Position numbers and translations under genes: made by a program. This document shows positions 54,616 to 64,000 of a DNA stretch of 64,000 bases, piece by piece; positions within the stretch are counted from its first letter, which is position 1; the number at the start of each line of letters is the position of its first letter. The stretch lies in the NCBI GenBank assembly GCA_017792465.1, contig CP051234.1:994606-1058605 (forward strand), read 5' to 3'. The notes under the pieces are model-generated. The model ran no database searches and was not told the origin of the DNA. It saw only the letters and a list, made by a program, of their open reading frames with translations. Source of the stretch: Filomicrobium sp. (lineage in GTDB: Bacteria > Pseudomonadota > Alphaproteobacteria > Rhizobiales > Hyphomicrobiaceae).

Positions 54616-56001
54616 TCAGAAGCGCTTCAGCACTTTGCCGTTCTCAGCCAGGATGACGTAGCGATCGCCGCGCGTATCGATGCGCAGTGTCGTTTCGCCA
54701 TTACCGCGGCTTTCGCGACCGTTACCGCGCACGTGGAAATCGTAGTGGTAGGTCACGTCATAGACGTCGGGCGTGCGCGTATCCTTGATCTCAACCGTGT
54801 CGTCTTCCACCCGGAACGCGCGATCAGGCCAACGCTCGGCGTAATCTTCCTTGTCCTTGATCACCTCGGAAACCGGCTTGTTCTTGTCACCGTAGTAATC
54901 GACGCGGTTGGCGTAGGTGTCGCGCAACTCGCTGGGCGTCATGGACGCCGTGCGATGGAAGACGTTCTTGATGAAGCCGAGCATCTTTTTATCGAGATTG
55001 GGGGCAGGTTCTGCTCGCTCGTTTGGCGGATCGTAACGCGTGTCGGGTTCGGGTTCGCGGTCATACTCGTTGTCGCGATCGCGGCCGGTATCGAGTTCGG
55101 CGCGGTCGCGCGGCGCATAGCTGTTGCGGCGCTCTTCATCGTCATCTCTGCGGCCGTAGTCGCCACCATCGCGCCGGCCGTATTCGGCTCTGGGGTTGGT
55201 GTTGCGGCCATACTCGGCGCGTGGGTCATCGTCGCGGCCATACTCATCGCCGCGGCCGTATTTGCGATCCGTCTCGGCTCCGTATTCGCGCGAGAAGGGT
55301 CCGGAGCGTGGCGCTCCTCGTCCGAGGTGGCGTCCGGCAACTTCGATCCGCGACCAGTCGCGATCGTAGCCGGCCGTGCGTGCCGTCAAGGTGATGCGGG
55401 CAATGAAGCGGCCGCGACCGAAGGGACGCAACTCCAACAGATTGGATATTTCTCCGGCGCGAAATGTCTTGCGGAACCGCATGCGATGGCGCTGGCCATT
55501 GCCGTATTCGACAACGATGGAGCGAAGCCGCACGGAGCTGTCGCGGACGCGGAACTGCAAGGCATCGAAGCGGCCTTTGGAAAACCCAACCGGGATGACG
55601 AGAGATTCGAAACGGTCGTTGGCTTCGACGGTGCCAAGAGCTGCCCAGCGCGCTTCGCCATCAACAACTTCGCGCCGCGGACGGCTGGCGTCGCGACCGG
55701 CGTCCTGCAATTCTGCAATGCGATCGTGGTAAAGCTGCTCGATGCACCGAGCCCGGTTGCCGCAGTTTTCTCGCGCGTCGATCCATTCGTCTTGATCGTC
55801 CCGCAGGCCCAAGCGACCGCTCTCAGGAACGTTCGCCATCGCGTCGTCGTAGATCGCGTTCATTTCGTCGTCGAGGCTTTGCAGAACGACGCTACCGCAG
55901 ATCGCTTTTTCGACGGGTGAGCCCGCGTCCCGGCAGGTATACGCTTGGGCGCTGGTGGCGGAAAATATCAAGCCAAATGCAAGCAAGCACAGCGTTCGCA
56001 T
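54616..56001 (-). CDS. Exported LprI-like protein with RDE-rich repeat region and NTF2-like C-terminus
   Basis: A 461-residue secreted protein. Signal peptide (LCLLAFGLIFSATSAQA), then an LprI/DUF1311 domain (CRDAGSPVEKAICGS, LDDEMNAIYDDAM, CGNRARCIEQLYHDRI). A middle beta region (about 105-215) is followed by a repeat-rich linker (about 230-330) of EYGR-, RRDD- and RAEY-type units. The last 125 residues (YANRVDYYGDKNKPVSEVI, YAERWPDRAF) look like an NTF2-like fold. LprI relatives inhibit lysozyme or bind lipids; the role here is unknown. Start ATG with AAAGG eight bases ahead. Confidence 0.8.
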   Translation of the reverse strand: MRTLCLLAFGLIFSATSAQAYTCRDAGSPVEKAICGSVVLQSLDDEMNAIYDDAMANVPESGRLGLRDDQDEWIDARENCGNRARCIEQLYHDRIAELQDAGRDASRPRREVVDGEARWAALGTVEANDRFESLVIPVGFSKGRFDALQFRVRDSSVRLRSIVVEYGNGQRHRMRFRKTFRAGEISNLLELRPFGRGRFIARITLTARTAGYDRDWSRIEVAGRHLGRGAPRSGPFSREYGAETDRKYGRGDEYGRDDDPRAEYGRNTNPRAEYGRRDGGDYGRRDDDEERRNSYAPRDRAELDTGRDRDNEYDREPEPDTRYDPPNERAEPAPNLDKKMLGFIKNVFHRTASMTPSELRDTYANRVDYYGDKNKPVSEVIKDKEDYAERWPDRAFRVEDDTVEIKDTRTPDVYDVTYHYDFHVRGNGRESRGNGETTLRIDTRGDRYVILAENGKVLKRF

Positions 56002-56120
56002 CGGTCAGACCTTTCGTGCACGCGCAATCTTTCCTAGATCTCCTAGATCTACGAATAACCCGTAAAGATGGCGTAATTAACTGATGGCGAACGCACTATT
56101 TGGCGACGCTGCGTCTTCGA

Positions 56121-59100
56121 TCAGGCGGCTTTGCGCCCTTTTTCGGCAACTTCTGCGAGTTCCGCCATCACGCCGCGCACGCCCTTCAAGCGCTGTTCGG
56201 GCAGATCCCAGTTGCCTTTGAAGACCAGCTTATGATCGGACTGCAGCTTGATCAGGCCGCGCGAACCCTGCATGAGCTCGACCAGACCTTCGGGATTGGC
56301 GAACTTGTCGCCATGGAACTGAACGACGGCACCTTTGGGTCCGGCATCGACCCTGACAACGCCAGCCCTGCGGCAGAAGCCTTTGATCTCCATGACGTCG
56401 AGCAGATGGCTGACTTCTTCCGGCGGCGGGCCGAAGCGGTCGGCCAGTTCGGCGGCGAACTCGTCGATATCGGCACGGGTCTCCAAGCTCGACAGGCGAC
56501 GGTAGAGGCCGAGGCGGGTTTGCAAGTCGGCAACGTACTCTTCGGGAATGAGGATCGAGGTGCCAAGCGAGATTTCCGGGGACCAGCGTTCGCTTGACGC
56601 CTCTTCGTCGCCCTTCATGGTGGCGACGGCTTCTTCGAGCATCTGCTGGTAAAGTTCGAAGCCGACTTCGCGAATATGGCCGGATTGTTCTTCGCCAAGC
56701 AGGTTGCCGGCGCCGCGCTGATCGAGGTCGTGGGAAGCCAGCGAGAAGCCGGCGCCCAGTGAATCGAGCGAGTGCAAGACCTTCAGGCGTTTTTCGGCTC
56801 CCGGCGTCAGCACCTTGCCGGGCTGGGTGGTGATGTAGGCATAGGCGCGCGTTTTGGAGCGGCCGACGCGGCCACGGATCTGGTAGAGCTGCGCGAGCCC
56901 GAAGATATCTGCACGGTGGACGATCATGGTATTTGCGTTGGGCACGTCGAGACCGGATTCAACGATCGGCGTCGACAGCAAGATGTCGAACTTGCCTTCG
57001 TAGAACGCGGTCATGACGTCTTCCAATTCGGTCGGCGTCATCTGACCGGAGGCGCGGGCGACGCGTAATTCGGGGACGGCTTCCTGCAAGAACTCAGAGA
57101 CGTCGCCAAGGTCGGAAATGCGCGGTACGACATAGAACGTCTGGCCGCCACGATAGCGCTCGCGGCGCAGGGCATCGCGGATGACGACGGGATCGAAGGG
57201 CGTGATGTAGGTGCGGACTGCCAGACGGTCGACCGGCGGCGTTGTGATGAGCGAGAGTTCGCGCACTCCGGTTAGCGCCAGTTGTAGCGTGCGCGGGATC
57301 GGCGTGGCCGATAGCGTCAGGACGTGGACGTCTTCGCGCAGTTGCTTCAGGCGCTCCTTATGCGCGACGCCGAAGTGCTGTTCTTCATCGATGATCAACA
57401 AGCCGAGCCGCTGGAACTTGATCTGCTTACCAAGTAGCGCGTGGGTGCCAATGACGATGTCGATGTCGCCAGACTGCAGGCGCTCTTTGACCGAGTTCAG
57501 TTCCTTGGTGCCGACCAGGCGCGAGGCCTGGGCGATCTTGACCGGCAGGCCTTCGAAGCGTTCGGAGAAGGTCTTGAAGTGCTGGCGAGCGAGCAATGTC
57601 GTTGGGACGACGACGGCGACTTGTGCGCCGTTCATCGCGGCGACATAGGCTGCGCGCAGGGCGACCTCGGTCTTGCCGAAACCGACGTCGCCGCAAACGA
57701 GGCGGTCCATCGGGCGGCCGGAGCCGAGGTCTTCCAGAACGGCTTCGATGGAGGCTTCCTGATCCTCGGTCGCTTCATAGGGGAAGCGGGCGGCGAATTC
57801 ATCGTACTCGCCTTGCGGAACGGTATAGGGCGGGGCTTCGCGCAACTGTCGGAGAGCGGCGACCTTGATCAGCTCGCTGGCGATTTCCAACAGGCGCTGC
57901 TTGAGGCGCGACTTGCGCGTCTGCCAACTTGCGCCGCCGAGGCGGTCGATCTGCGCGGAGGTTTCATCGCCGCCGTAGCGGGAGAGAAGCTCGATGTTCT
58001 CAACCGGCAGGAAGAGTTTGTCACCGCCGTGATAATGCAGTTCCAGGCAGTCGTGTTTGGAGCCCAGCGCCTCGATTGTCTTGAGGCCGGCAAAGCGGCC
58101 GATGCCGTGATCGGCGTGAACGACGAGATCGCCAACCGACAGGCTCGTTGCTTCGCTTAAGACATCGGCGGCGCGCTTGGCCTTCCGCTTTGGCCGGATC
58201 AAACGTTCGCCCAGGATGTCGGTTTCGCCGATGACCGTCAGCTCCGGCGTCTCGAAGCCTTGCTCCAGGCCCAAGACTGACATGGCGACGACCTTGCCCG
58301 GCAGGCCGCGTGCCTCGTCGAAATTGGCAACGTGGCGCGTGTCCTTCAGGCCGTGGTCGGCGAGCAGGCTGATCAGCCGTTCACGCGAGCCGGGCGTCCA
58401 GGCGGCAACCATCACGCGGCGATTGTCGGCGATACGGGAACGGATGTGGCCGACGACGGCGTCGAAGACGTTGATGTCGGAGCTATGGCGTTCGGGCGAG
58501 AACGACCGGCCGGGCTGGCCCGACCAGGATCGCGTCGTCTCATTATCTTCGGCCGAGAAAGGGTTGAGGCGATAGGCTTGGCGGTTCCTCAACAGGTCGG
58601 CCCAGCTGGCGCCATCAAGGAACATCTGTTGCGGCGGCACCGGGCGATAAGGCGGTGCGCCGAAGGTCTCGGCTTCGAGCGACTCAACGCGGGCTTCGTA
58701 GTGTTCGGCGATCTGGTCGAAGCGCTGGCGGATGGCTTCATCGGCGTTGTGGTCGAACGAGATGGTCGCGTCGGGCGCGTAGTCGGCGAGCGTTTCCAGC
58801 TTCTCGTGGAAGAGCGGCAGCCAGTGCTCCTGGCCGGGATAACGAATGCCGGAACTGACGGCTTCATAAAGCTGGTCATCGCTGCGCCCGCCGCCGAAGA
58901 GTTCGATATAGCGCTGGCGGAAGCGGCGTGTCGCCTCCTCTCCCAGTGCGACTTCGGCAATCGGCATCAACACCAGTTTCTGCACCGGCTTGTTGGTGCG
59001 CTGGGTCTGCGGGTCGAACGATTTGATGCTTTCGAGCGTATCGCCGAAAAAGTCGAGACGGACGGGCGTGGCGCGGCCGGGCGGGAAGAGATCGAGGATG

Positions 59101-59636
59101 CCGCCGCGGATCGCATATTCGCCAGCTTCCATGACGGTGCCGGTGCGCGTGAAGCCTGCCAGCTGCAGCCGTGTGAGCAGGCGGTTCATGTCGATGCGCT
59201 GGCCGGGAGCCATCTGCTTCAGGTTTGCACGCAGGAAATCGCGCGGGGCGACGCGCTGCAGCATGGCGTTGACGGTCGTCAGGACGATGGTCGGGACTTT
59301 GCGGCGGCCGACGGTCAACTTGGCAAGCGTCGCGATACGGCGGGCGACGATATCGGCATTGGGGCCGATGCGGTCGTAAGGGACCGTATCCCAGGCGGGA
59401 AAGTCGAGGACCCTGACGGAAGGCGCAAAGAATTGGAGGCCGGCTTGCAGCTCCGCCAGCCGGCGGTCGTCGCGCGCGACATGGATCACGATGCCGGGCT
59501 GTCCCTCGCCGTCGAGCGGGATCTCGCGCACGAGCTGTCCCAGCACCCAGGGCTCCATGCCTTCAGGAACGCCTACAAATTGGATATCACGCCGCGTTTC
59601 GGCGCGGCCGGACTTTTTCGCGTCAGTCATTGCCAT
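56121..59636 (-). CDS. mfd: Transcription-repair coupling factor
   Basis: A 1171-residue DNA translocase that removes stalled RNA polymerase and recruits UvrA. It has an N-terminal UvrB-like region, an RNA-polymerase interacting domain (SVGDLVVHADHGIGRF), and RecG-like helicase motifs (GDVGFGKTEVALRAAY, DEEQHFGV, SATPIPRTLQ, RADIFGLAQLYQIRGRVGR). The C-terminal domain is complete. Length normal. Preferred start ATG at 59636; a GTG at 59651 is an alternative. It is followed on the minus side only by the LprI-like gene. Confidence 0.97.
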   Translation of the reverse strand: MAMTDAKKSGRAETRRDIQFVGVPEGMEPWVLGQLVREIPLDGEGQPGIVIHVARDDRRLAELQAGLQFFAPSVRVLDFPAWDTVPYDRIGPNADIVARRIATLAKLTVGRRKVPTIVLTTVNAMLQRVAPRDFLRANLKQMAPGQRIDMNRLLTRLQLAGFTRTGTVMEAGEYAIRGGILDLFPPGRATPVRLDFFGDTLESIKSFDPQTQRTNKPVQKLVLMPIAEVALGEEATRRFRQRYIELFGGGRSDDQLYEAVSSGIRYPGQEHWLPLFHEKLETLADYAPDATISFDHNADEAIRQRFDQIAEHYEARVESLEAETFGAPPYRPVPPQQMFLDGASWADLLRNRQAYRLNPFSAEDNETTRSWSGQPGRSFSPERHSSDINVFDAVVGHIRSRIADNRRVMVAAWTPGSRERLISLLADHGLKDTRHVANFDEARGLPGKVVAMSVLGLEQGFETPELTVIGETDILGERLIRPKRKAKRAADVLSEATSLSVGDLVVHADHGIGRFAGLKTIEALGSKHDCLELHYHGGDKLFLPVENIELLSRYGGDETSAQIDRLGGASWQTRKSRLKQRLLEIASELIKVAALRQLREAPPYTVPQGEYDEFAARFPYEATEDQEASIEAVLEDLGSGRPMDRLVCGDVGFGKTEVALRAAYVAAMNGAQVAVVVPTTLLARQHFKTFSERFEGLPVKIAQASRLVGTKELNSVKERLQSGDIDIVIGTHALLGKQIKFQRLGLLIIDEEQHFGVAHKERLKQLREDVHVLTLSATPIPRTLQLALTGVRELSLITTPPVDRLAVRTYITPFDPVVIRDALRRERYRGGQTFYVVPRISDLGDVSEFLQEAVPELRVARASGQMTPTELEDVMTAFYEGKFDILLSTPIVESGLDVPNANTMIVHRADIFGLAQLYQIRGRVGRSKTRAYAYITTQPGKVLTPGAEKRLKVLHSLDSLGAGFSLASHDLDQRGAGNLLGEEQSGHIREVGFELYQQMLEEAVATMKGDEEASSERWSPEISLGTSILIPEEYVADLQTRLGLYRRLSSLETRADIDEFAAELADRFGPPPEEVSHLLDVMEIKGFCRRAGVVRVDAGPKGAVVQFHGDKFANPEGLVELMQGSRGLIKLQSDHKLVFKGNWDLPEQRLKGVRGVMAELAEVAEKGRKAA

Positions 59637-59666
59637 CGATCTTATGCGCACAGGGCGCGCGCGTCG

Positions 59667-59927
59667 TTATTGAAACCCGTTAAGGCGCCGAATGTCTGCG
59701 ACGATTGCCGCAAAGGCTGCCTCATCGACGGGTTTGCCCTTCATAACCCAATCGTCGAGCTGTGGTTCGGATACGGCCAGGAATTGCTCGAACACCGTCA
59801 TCTCACCGTCCGACATTTCTTTAACGCGCGCGTTCGCGAAACGGCTCATGACGATATCCATTTCCTTGGTGCCGCGGTGCTGCGCCCTGTAAAGCGCTCT
59901 GCGGCGACGCACTTCGATATCGTCCAT
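59667..59927 (-). CDS. sdhE: Succinate dehydrogenase assembly factor SdhE
   Basis: An 86-residue cytoplasmic protein with RRRRALYRAQHRGTKEMD, the RGxxE motif that promotes FAD attachment to SdhA. Length standard. It lies upstream of mfd with a 30-bp gap and divergent from recG, the usual alphaproteobacterial arrangement. Confidence 0.95.
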   Translation of the reverse strand: MDDIEVRRRRALYRAQHRGTKEMDIVMSRFANARVKEMSDGEMTVFEQFLAVSEPQLDDWVMKGKPVDEAAFAAIVADIRRLNGFQ

Positions 59928-60301
59928 GATCTCTCGGCCCTTCTACGTTCGCTCGTGTCGGTTGTGACGCAGTCGCACATGTCAGTTGTGAGGCAGTCGC
60001 ACGGCTTTGGAAAACTCTGGCCGCACCTTATCGGGGATGTTGACCCGGCGGCGCGCAACCGCTTTCCTCTCGCCTCACGCGACGTGCTCTATGGACGGTA
60101 TAGCGCCCGGACGTCCGTCGCGAAAGCCGCTCAGCCTGTGCCAATCTGTCGACCCTGTAACGGGTTGCATATAAAGCGATGCTTGGCGATTGGAAGGGGC
60201 CCTCCGAGCGCGGCGCTCGTCTAATTCCGTCTGATAGAGTATCGGTCACCCTCCGGCGCGGCCGGATCTTGAAGAGTTTGAGGATATAATAGCGTTCCGT
60301 C
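59928..60301. other. Divergent region sdhE/recG with an imperfect direct repeat
   Basis: About 374 bases holding both promoters. GTTGTGACGCAGTCGCAC (59961-59978) is repeated with one change at 59985-60002, period 24. No clear sigma-70 site was identified. Confidence 0.5.
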
Positions 60302-62419
60302 ATGCGGCCAGTGTTTCTGACACCACTATTTGCTCCGGCGCAAAGCCTTGCCGGCATCGGTCCGCGGCTGACGTTATTGTTGGCCAAGGCGCTCGATATG
60401 CCGCCGGGTGTCAGCGAGGCACGCGTTGTCGATCTGTTGTGGCATTTGCCGACAGGCGTCATCGACCGGCGGGCGGAACCCAGCGTCGCGCATGCTGCTC
60501 CAGGGTCCATAGCGACGCTTAAAGTCCGGGTGCTGAAGCACCGTCCGGGCCCGCGCGGCAATAAGAAAGCGCCACACAAGGTTTCCTGCGAAGACGATAC
60601 GGGCAAGATCGATCTCGTCTTTTTTCATGCCGACGCCCGTTTCCTTGAGCGGCAGCTGCCGGTTGGCGAAGAGCGCTTCATTTCCGGACGGGTCGAATTC
60701 TACAACGACAAGCTGCAGATGACGCATCCGGATTATATCGTCGCGCCGGATGCACGGTCCGAACTTCCGCTGATCGAACCGGTTTATGGGCTGACAGCCG
60801 GGCTTTCAGGCAAGGTGCTCTATAAAGCTGTCCGACAGGCGCTCGAGCGCGTACCGGAGATGGCCGAATGGCAGGAGGCGAACTGGCTCAAAGAGCGCAA
60901 TTGGCCAAGCTTCAATGAAGCGATCAGCCGGCTGCATCGGCCGCTGGAGGCTTCCGATGCCGCAACCGGCAGCGTGCCGTGGCAGCGCATTGCGTATGAC
61001 GAATTGCTCGCCGGACAGATCGCGCTGGCGATCGTACGCGCCAAGCTCAAGGCGCAGGCTGGTCGCCGGATCGCCGGCGACGGGCATATCCGCGCCAAGA
61101 TCGCCGAAGCTTTGCCGTTTGCGCTGACCAAGTCGCAGGTCACCGCGCTTGAAGAGATCTCTGAGGACATGGCCGGGCCCTACCGGATGCTGCGGCTGCT
61201 GCAGGGGGATGTCGGATCCGGCAAGACGGTCGTCGCGTTGATGGCAATGGCCAATGCGATCGAAACCGGCGCCCAGGCCGCCTTGATGGCGCCGACGGAA
61301 GTTTTGGCGCGGCAGCACCTGGAGACGATCGAACCGCTCGCCGAAAAGGTCGGCCTCCGCGTGGGGATCATCACCGGCCGCGAGAAGGGCAAGCCCCGGC
61401 AGGCCGTGCTCGATCAACTCGCCACGGGCGAGATCGACATCCTGCTCGGTACACATGCGCTCTTCCAGCCTGATGTTGTATTTTCCGATCTGGCGCTTGC
61501 CATCATCGACGAGCAGCATCGGTTCGGCGTTCATCAGCGTCTGGCGCTGCAGGCCAAGGGGAAGGCTGGCGGCGCCAATATGCTGGTGATGACGGCAACG
61601 CCTATTCCGCGGACGCTTCTGATGACGCATTTCGGCGATCTTGACGTGTCCCGCCTTCTGGAAAAGCCGCCCGGACGCAAGCCCATCGTAACAAAAGCCT
61701 TGCCCGTCGAAGCCATGGAACGGCTGATCCTGCGTCTCAAAGCGCAAATCGCAGAAGGTGCGCAGGTCTACTGGGTGTGCCCGTTGATCGAGAATACCGG
61801 CAAGAGCGAACTGGCGGCTGCCGAAGAACGGGCGGCGCATCTGGCCCAGCTCTTTGGCGGGGAGAACGTCGGCCTGTTGCATGGCGGCATGACCGGACAG
61901 GCCAAAGACGCGGTGATGGCGAAATTCTCGGACAACAAGCTGCAGATCCTGGTTTCGACGACGGTGATCGAGGTCGGCGTCAACGTGCCGAACGCCAATA
62001 TCATGGTCATCGAGCATGCCGAGCGGTTCGGTCTGGCACAGCTTCACCAGTTGCGTGGCCGCGTCGGGCGAGGCGAACGCCAATCGTTCTGCATGCTTTT
62101 GCACAAATCGCCGCTTGGTGATGTCGCCGCGCAGCGCTTGCAGATGATGGAGGCAACGGAAGACGGCTTTGCCATCGCCGAAAAAGACCTCGATTTGCGC
62201 GGCGGCGGAGAAGTTCTCGGTGCGCGCCAAAGCGGGCTGCCAGGGCACAGGGTTGCGAACGTTCCCAACTACGAGGCGCTGATGACGGCCGCCCACGACG
62301 ACGCCCGCCTCTTGCTCGCCAGCGATCCGGACTTGACCTCGACGCGCGGAGAAGCCATCCGCACGCTATTATACCTCTTTGAATGTGACGAAGCGGTCCG
62401 GCTGTTCCGGGCTGCCTGA
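60302..62419 (+). CDS. recG: ATP-dependent DNA helicase RecG
   Basis: A 705-residue helicase that remodels stalled replication forks. An N-terminal wedge/OB domain (ATLKVRVLKHRPGPRGNKKAPH) is followed by helicase motifs GDVGSGKTVVAL (Walker A), DEQHRFGVHQR, TATPIPRTL and LHQLRGRVGRG. Length and ends are standard. Start ATG at 60302. DUF3147 follows after 19 bp and shares its terminator. Confidence 0.97.
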   Translation: MRPVFLTPLFAPAQSLAGIGPRLTLLLAKALDMPPGVSEARVVDLLWHLPTGVIDRRAEPSVAHAAPGSIATLKVRVLKHRPGPRGNKKAPHKVSCEDDTGKIDLVFFHADARFLERQLPVGEERFISGRVEFYNDKLQMTHPDYIVAPDARSELPLIEPVYGLTAGLSGKVLYKAVRQALERVPEMAEWQEANWLKERNWPSFNEAISRLHRPLEASDAATGSVPWQRIAYDELLAGQIALAIVRAKLKAQAGRRIAGDGHIRAKIAEALPFALTKSQVTALEEISEDMAGPYRMLRLLQGDVGSGKTVVALMAMANAIETGAQAALMAPTEVLARQHLETIEPLAEKVGLRVGIITGREKGKPRQAVLDQLATGEIDILLGTHALFQPDVVFSDLALAIIDEQHRFGVHQRLALQAKGKAGGANMLVMTATPIPRTLLMTHFGDLDVSRLLEKPPGRKPIVTKALPVEAMERLILRLKAQIAEGAQVYWVCPLIENTGKSELAAAEERAAHLAQLFGGENVGLLHGGMTGQAKDAVMAKFSDNKLQILVSTTVIEVGVNVPNANIMVIEHAERFGLAQLHQLRGRVGRGERQSFCMLLHKSPLGDVAAQRLQMMEATEDGFAIAEKDLDLRGGGEVLGARQSGLPGHRVANVPNYEALMTAAHDDARLLLASDPDLTSTRGEAIRTLLYLFECDEAVRLFRAA

Positions 62420-62438
62420 ACTCTGCAGGTTTCGAGAA

Positions 62439-62789
62439 ATGCTCTATCTCGCCGTCAAAGCCATGCTCTCGGGCATCATCATTGCCGTTGTATCGGAAGT
62501 CGCGCGGCGCAGCCCCGGTCTTGGCGCCTTGATCGCATCGCTGCCGCTCGTTTCAATCCTGGCGATGATCTGGCTTTGGCACGATACGCAAGATAATTCT
62601 CGAATTGCCGCACATGCCGAAGCAACATTCTGGTTGGTTTTGCCAACCTTGCCGATGTTTTTACTTCTGCCGATTCTGCTCAGATCGGGATTTAGTTTCT
62701 GGCTTGGCCTTCTACTTTCGTGCAGTATGACGATTTTACTTTACAGTTTTCTGATCTGGATCGCGCCACGCGTCGGAATTCAGATCTAG
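62439..62789 (+). CDS. DUF3147 family membrane protein
   Basis: A 116-residue protein with four hydrophobic helices and the family block SEVARRSPGLGALIASLPLVSILAMIWLW. Function unknown. ATG at 62439 with AGG nine bases ahead, 19 bp after recG, probably in one transcript. Confidence 0.88.
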   Translation: MLYLAVKAMLSGIIIAVVSEVARRSPGLGALIASLPLVSILAMIWLWHDTQDNSRIAAHAEATFWLVLPTLPMFLLLPILLRSGFSFWLGLLLSCSMTILLYSFLIWIAPRVGIQI

Positions 62790-63114
62790 ACTTAATTTCT
62801 TAAGTATTTTTACTTGCTGTAATGAAGTATTAATTCGCCATCCGATTGCTGAATATCTCAAGTTATTGGCGCCGCGTAGCTAAAGAGCAAGCACACGGGT
62901 CGTGCAATGGACGCGTTTGGCGTCTTTTTGCTTGGCCACCACTTATTTTGTTGTGTTTCTGAAGCGAATCTTTGGATTTTAGAAACTGTTTCCGCGCAAA
63001 TGTACGAGTCGTCCCGAATGGACCGGCAGCATTGTGCCTTCTGCAAAGGATGGCCGAATTGCGCTGCCGAGCGAACTTGCAATTGCTTGCGGATCACCGC
63101 TGAAAGGAAGAACG
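62790..63114. other. Intergenic region between DUF3147 and the chemotaxis gene
   Basis: About 325 bases, AT-rich at 62790-62870. It holds the terminator at 62910-62929, and the rest should include the promoter of the next gene. Nothing else stands out. Confidence 0.5.
62910..62929 (+). terminator. Rho-independent terminator of the recG-DUF3147 unit
   Basis: GACGC (62910-62914) pairs with GCGTC (62920-62924) around GTTTG, followed by five Ts. It lies about 120 bp after the DUF3147 stop. Confidence 0.8.
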
Positions 63115-64000
63115 ATGAAACTTGGCGAAATTGGAAGACTGCAGTTTTCCAGCTCACCCAAAGCAGGTTTCAGCTCACCGTCCCCGGCTACAGCAGATTC
63201 GGCTGCTTTCGACGTCGACACAATTTTGGAAGCGATCGAAGCCGCCCGCGACAGCCGCTACTACGAGGGCAATATCGATCCTCGAATTAGCGCCGCACTC
63301 AAATCTCTCGTTGACGAACGCGCAGCGCGACGCACAACCGCAGCTCAAGGTGTTGTTCAACAGAGCATTCAATATACGGATACGGCCATCAATCTTGGCT
63401 GGATCACGCATGACGTTCGCGAAGTCGACGAAAGCACGTCGGCAATCGGCGCTGCGGTCTCCGAGCTGGCTAGTTCGATCGGTGAGATCAACCGGACGAG
63501 CAAAGTCGGTGTGGAAATGGCCAACAGCGTCGACGAAGCCGCTCAGGAGAGCCGCGTCGAGATCGCCACTTCGGGTGAGCGCATGCAGGCGATCGCCGTG
63601 CAAGTCGGCTCCGTTGCAGATCGCGTGCGCGAGCTTGAAGGTGCGGTTTCGCAGATCGCCGACATGATCCAGACGATCGACAACATCTCCAAACAGACCA
63701 ACCTTCTGGCCTTGAACTCGACAATCGAAGCGGCGCGCGCGGGCGAAGCCGGTCGCGGGTTTGCCGTTGTTGCTGCCGAAGTTAAAGCGCTTTCGGCCCA
63801 TACTGCAAAAGCGACCAAGGAAATCCGCGAGCGCATTACGACGCTTTCGGAAGGCATGAATTCGATCCGCCAAGTGACTGACCAGTCGGTCGAGGAAGTG
63901 CACAAGGGCGAAGAATCGGCGCGCAGCGTCACACTCAAGATGGACGGCCTGGTTGACTGCGTCGGCGAGATCAATTCCTACATCTCGACGCTTTGCGAGC
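63115..64000 (+). CDS. Soluble methyl-accepting chemotaxis-type transducer (3' end outside window)
   Basis: The frame is open from the ATG at 63115 to the right edge (295 codons). It contains the signalling coiled coil with the tip [30 protein letters not shown] (about 195-222) that binds CheA/CheW. No membrane helix occurs in the visible part, so it is a cytoplasmic transducer; residues 1-100 show no known sensor domain. A further C-terminal domain may lie outside. The ATG has AAGGA six bases ahead. No other chemotaxis genes are in the window. Confidence 0.9.
   Translation, partial: MKLGEIGRLQFSSSPKAGFSSPSPATADSAAFDVDTILEAIEAARDSRYYEGNIDPRISAALKSLVDERAARRTTAAQGVVQQSIQYTDTAINLGWITHDVREVDESTSAIGAAVSELASSIGEINRTSKVGVEMANSVDEAAQESRVEIATSGERMQAIAVQVGSVADRVRELEGAVSQIADMIQTIDNISKQTNLLALNSTIEAARAGEAGRGFAVVAAEVKALSAHTAKATKEIRERITTLSEGMNSIRQVTDQSVEEVHKGEESARSVTLKMDGLVDCVGEINSYISTLCE

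Noticed and set aside
54598-55920. 440-codon plus-strand frame
   Set aside because: Antisense to the LprI-like gene; long only because of high GC content.
60806-62296. 496-codon minus-strand frame
   Set aside because: Antisense to recG helicase motifs.
1-64000. CRISPR arrays, insertion sequences, prophage or integrated elements
   Set aside because: No regularly spaced repeats, transposase, integrase or phage structural genes were seen anywhere in the window.

Overview
The window looks like chromosomal DNA of a GC-rich alphaproteobacterium of the order Hyphomicrobiales, probably a methylotroph of the Hyphomicrobium type. The clues are a stand-alone malyl-CoA lyase (a serine-cycle enzyme), a type 2 ArgC next to rplM-rpsI, HspQ, SdhE between mfd and a divergent recG, an IalB-family protein, and many small GDYXXLXY, DUF2157 and DUF2946 proteins common in that order. 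The genus is an inference. There is no rRNA, CRISPR array, transposase or integrase; one tRNA-Ser is present.

Layout. 1-4973 (minus): a methyltransferase, a two-kinase hybrid sensor and a response regulator with overlapping ends, resembling the phcB-phcS-phcR quorum-sensing module; the regulator runs off the left edge. 5090-10748 (minus): a GntR/UTRA regulator with a 17-bp palindrome ahead of it, a 0.7-kb gap, cysK, an EamA permease, a Pit phosphate transporter and a NUDIX hydrolase. 10971-19292 (plus): an RND efflux adaptor and pump, a NamZ-type muramidase, and a protein joining a type 1 periplasmic binding domain to a Cys-loop-type pentameric ligand-gated channel. 19391-22018 (minus): an OprC/NosA-like copper TonB receptor with a DUF2946 partner. 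22379-26796 (plus): gcvT-gcvH-gcvP, followed by a secreted protein, a DUF2478 protein, a diheme cytochrome c and a YkvA protein.

29685-32120 (minus) is the most unusual stretch: endonuclease V, then a retron-type reverse transcriptase fused to a TIR domain. Directly upstream, and overlapping its start codon, is a candidate msr-msd RNA closed by a 20-bp stem. The rest is mostly housekeeping: a TPP-dependent enzyme, a molybdopterin-domain protein, tRNA-Ser, small secreted proteins, a GT39 transferase, a quinone oxidoreductase, a CoA-binding/VOC/enoyl-CoA hydratase operon, rplM-rpsI, TerC, argC, hspQ, malyl-CoA lyase, DUF2157/GDYXXLXY, IalB, an oligopeptide-binding protein coupled to an acyl-CoA ligase, an LprI-like repeat protein, mfd-sdhE, recG-DUF3147, and the start of a soluble chemotaxis transducer cut by the right edge.

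How the genes fit together. Malyl-CoA lyase makes glyoxylate and the Gcv system handles glycine/one-carbon flux, which suits C1 metabolism. The TonB receptor and DUF2946 point to copper uptake. The retron-TIR locus is a probable anti-phage module. The channel fusion and the phc-like module are the main signalling novelties. Start codons were chosen from visible ribosome-binding sites and signal peptides, so several are shorter than the longest open frame. All functions come from reading motifs; no database search was run.
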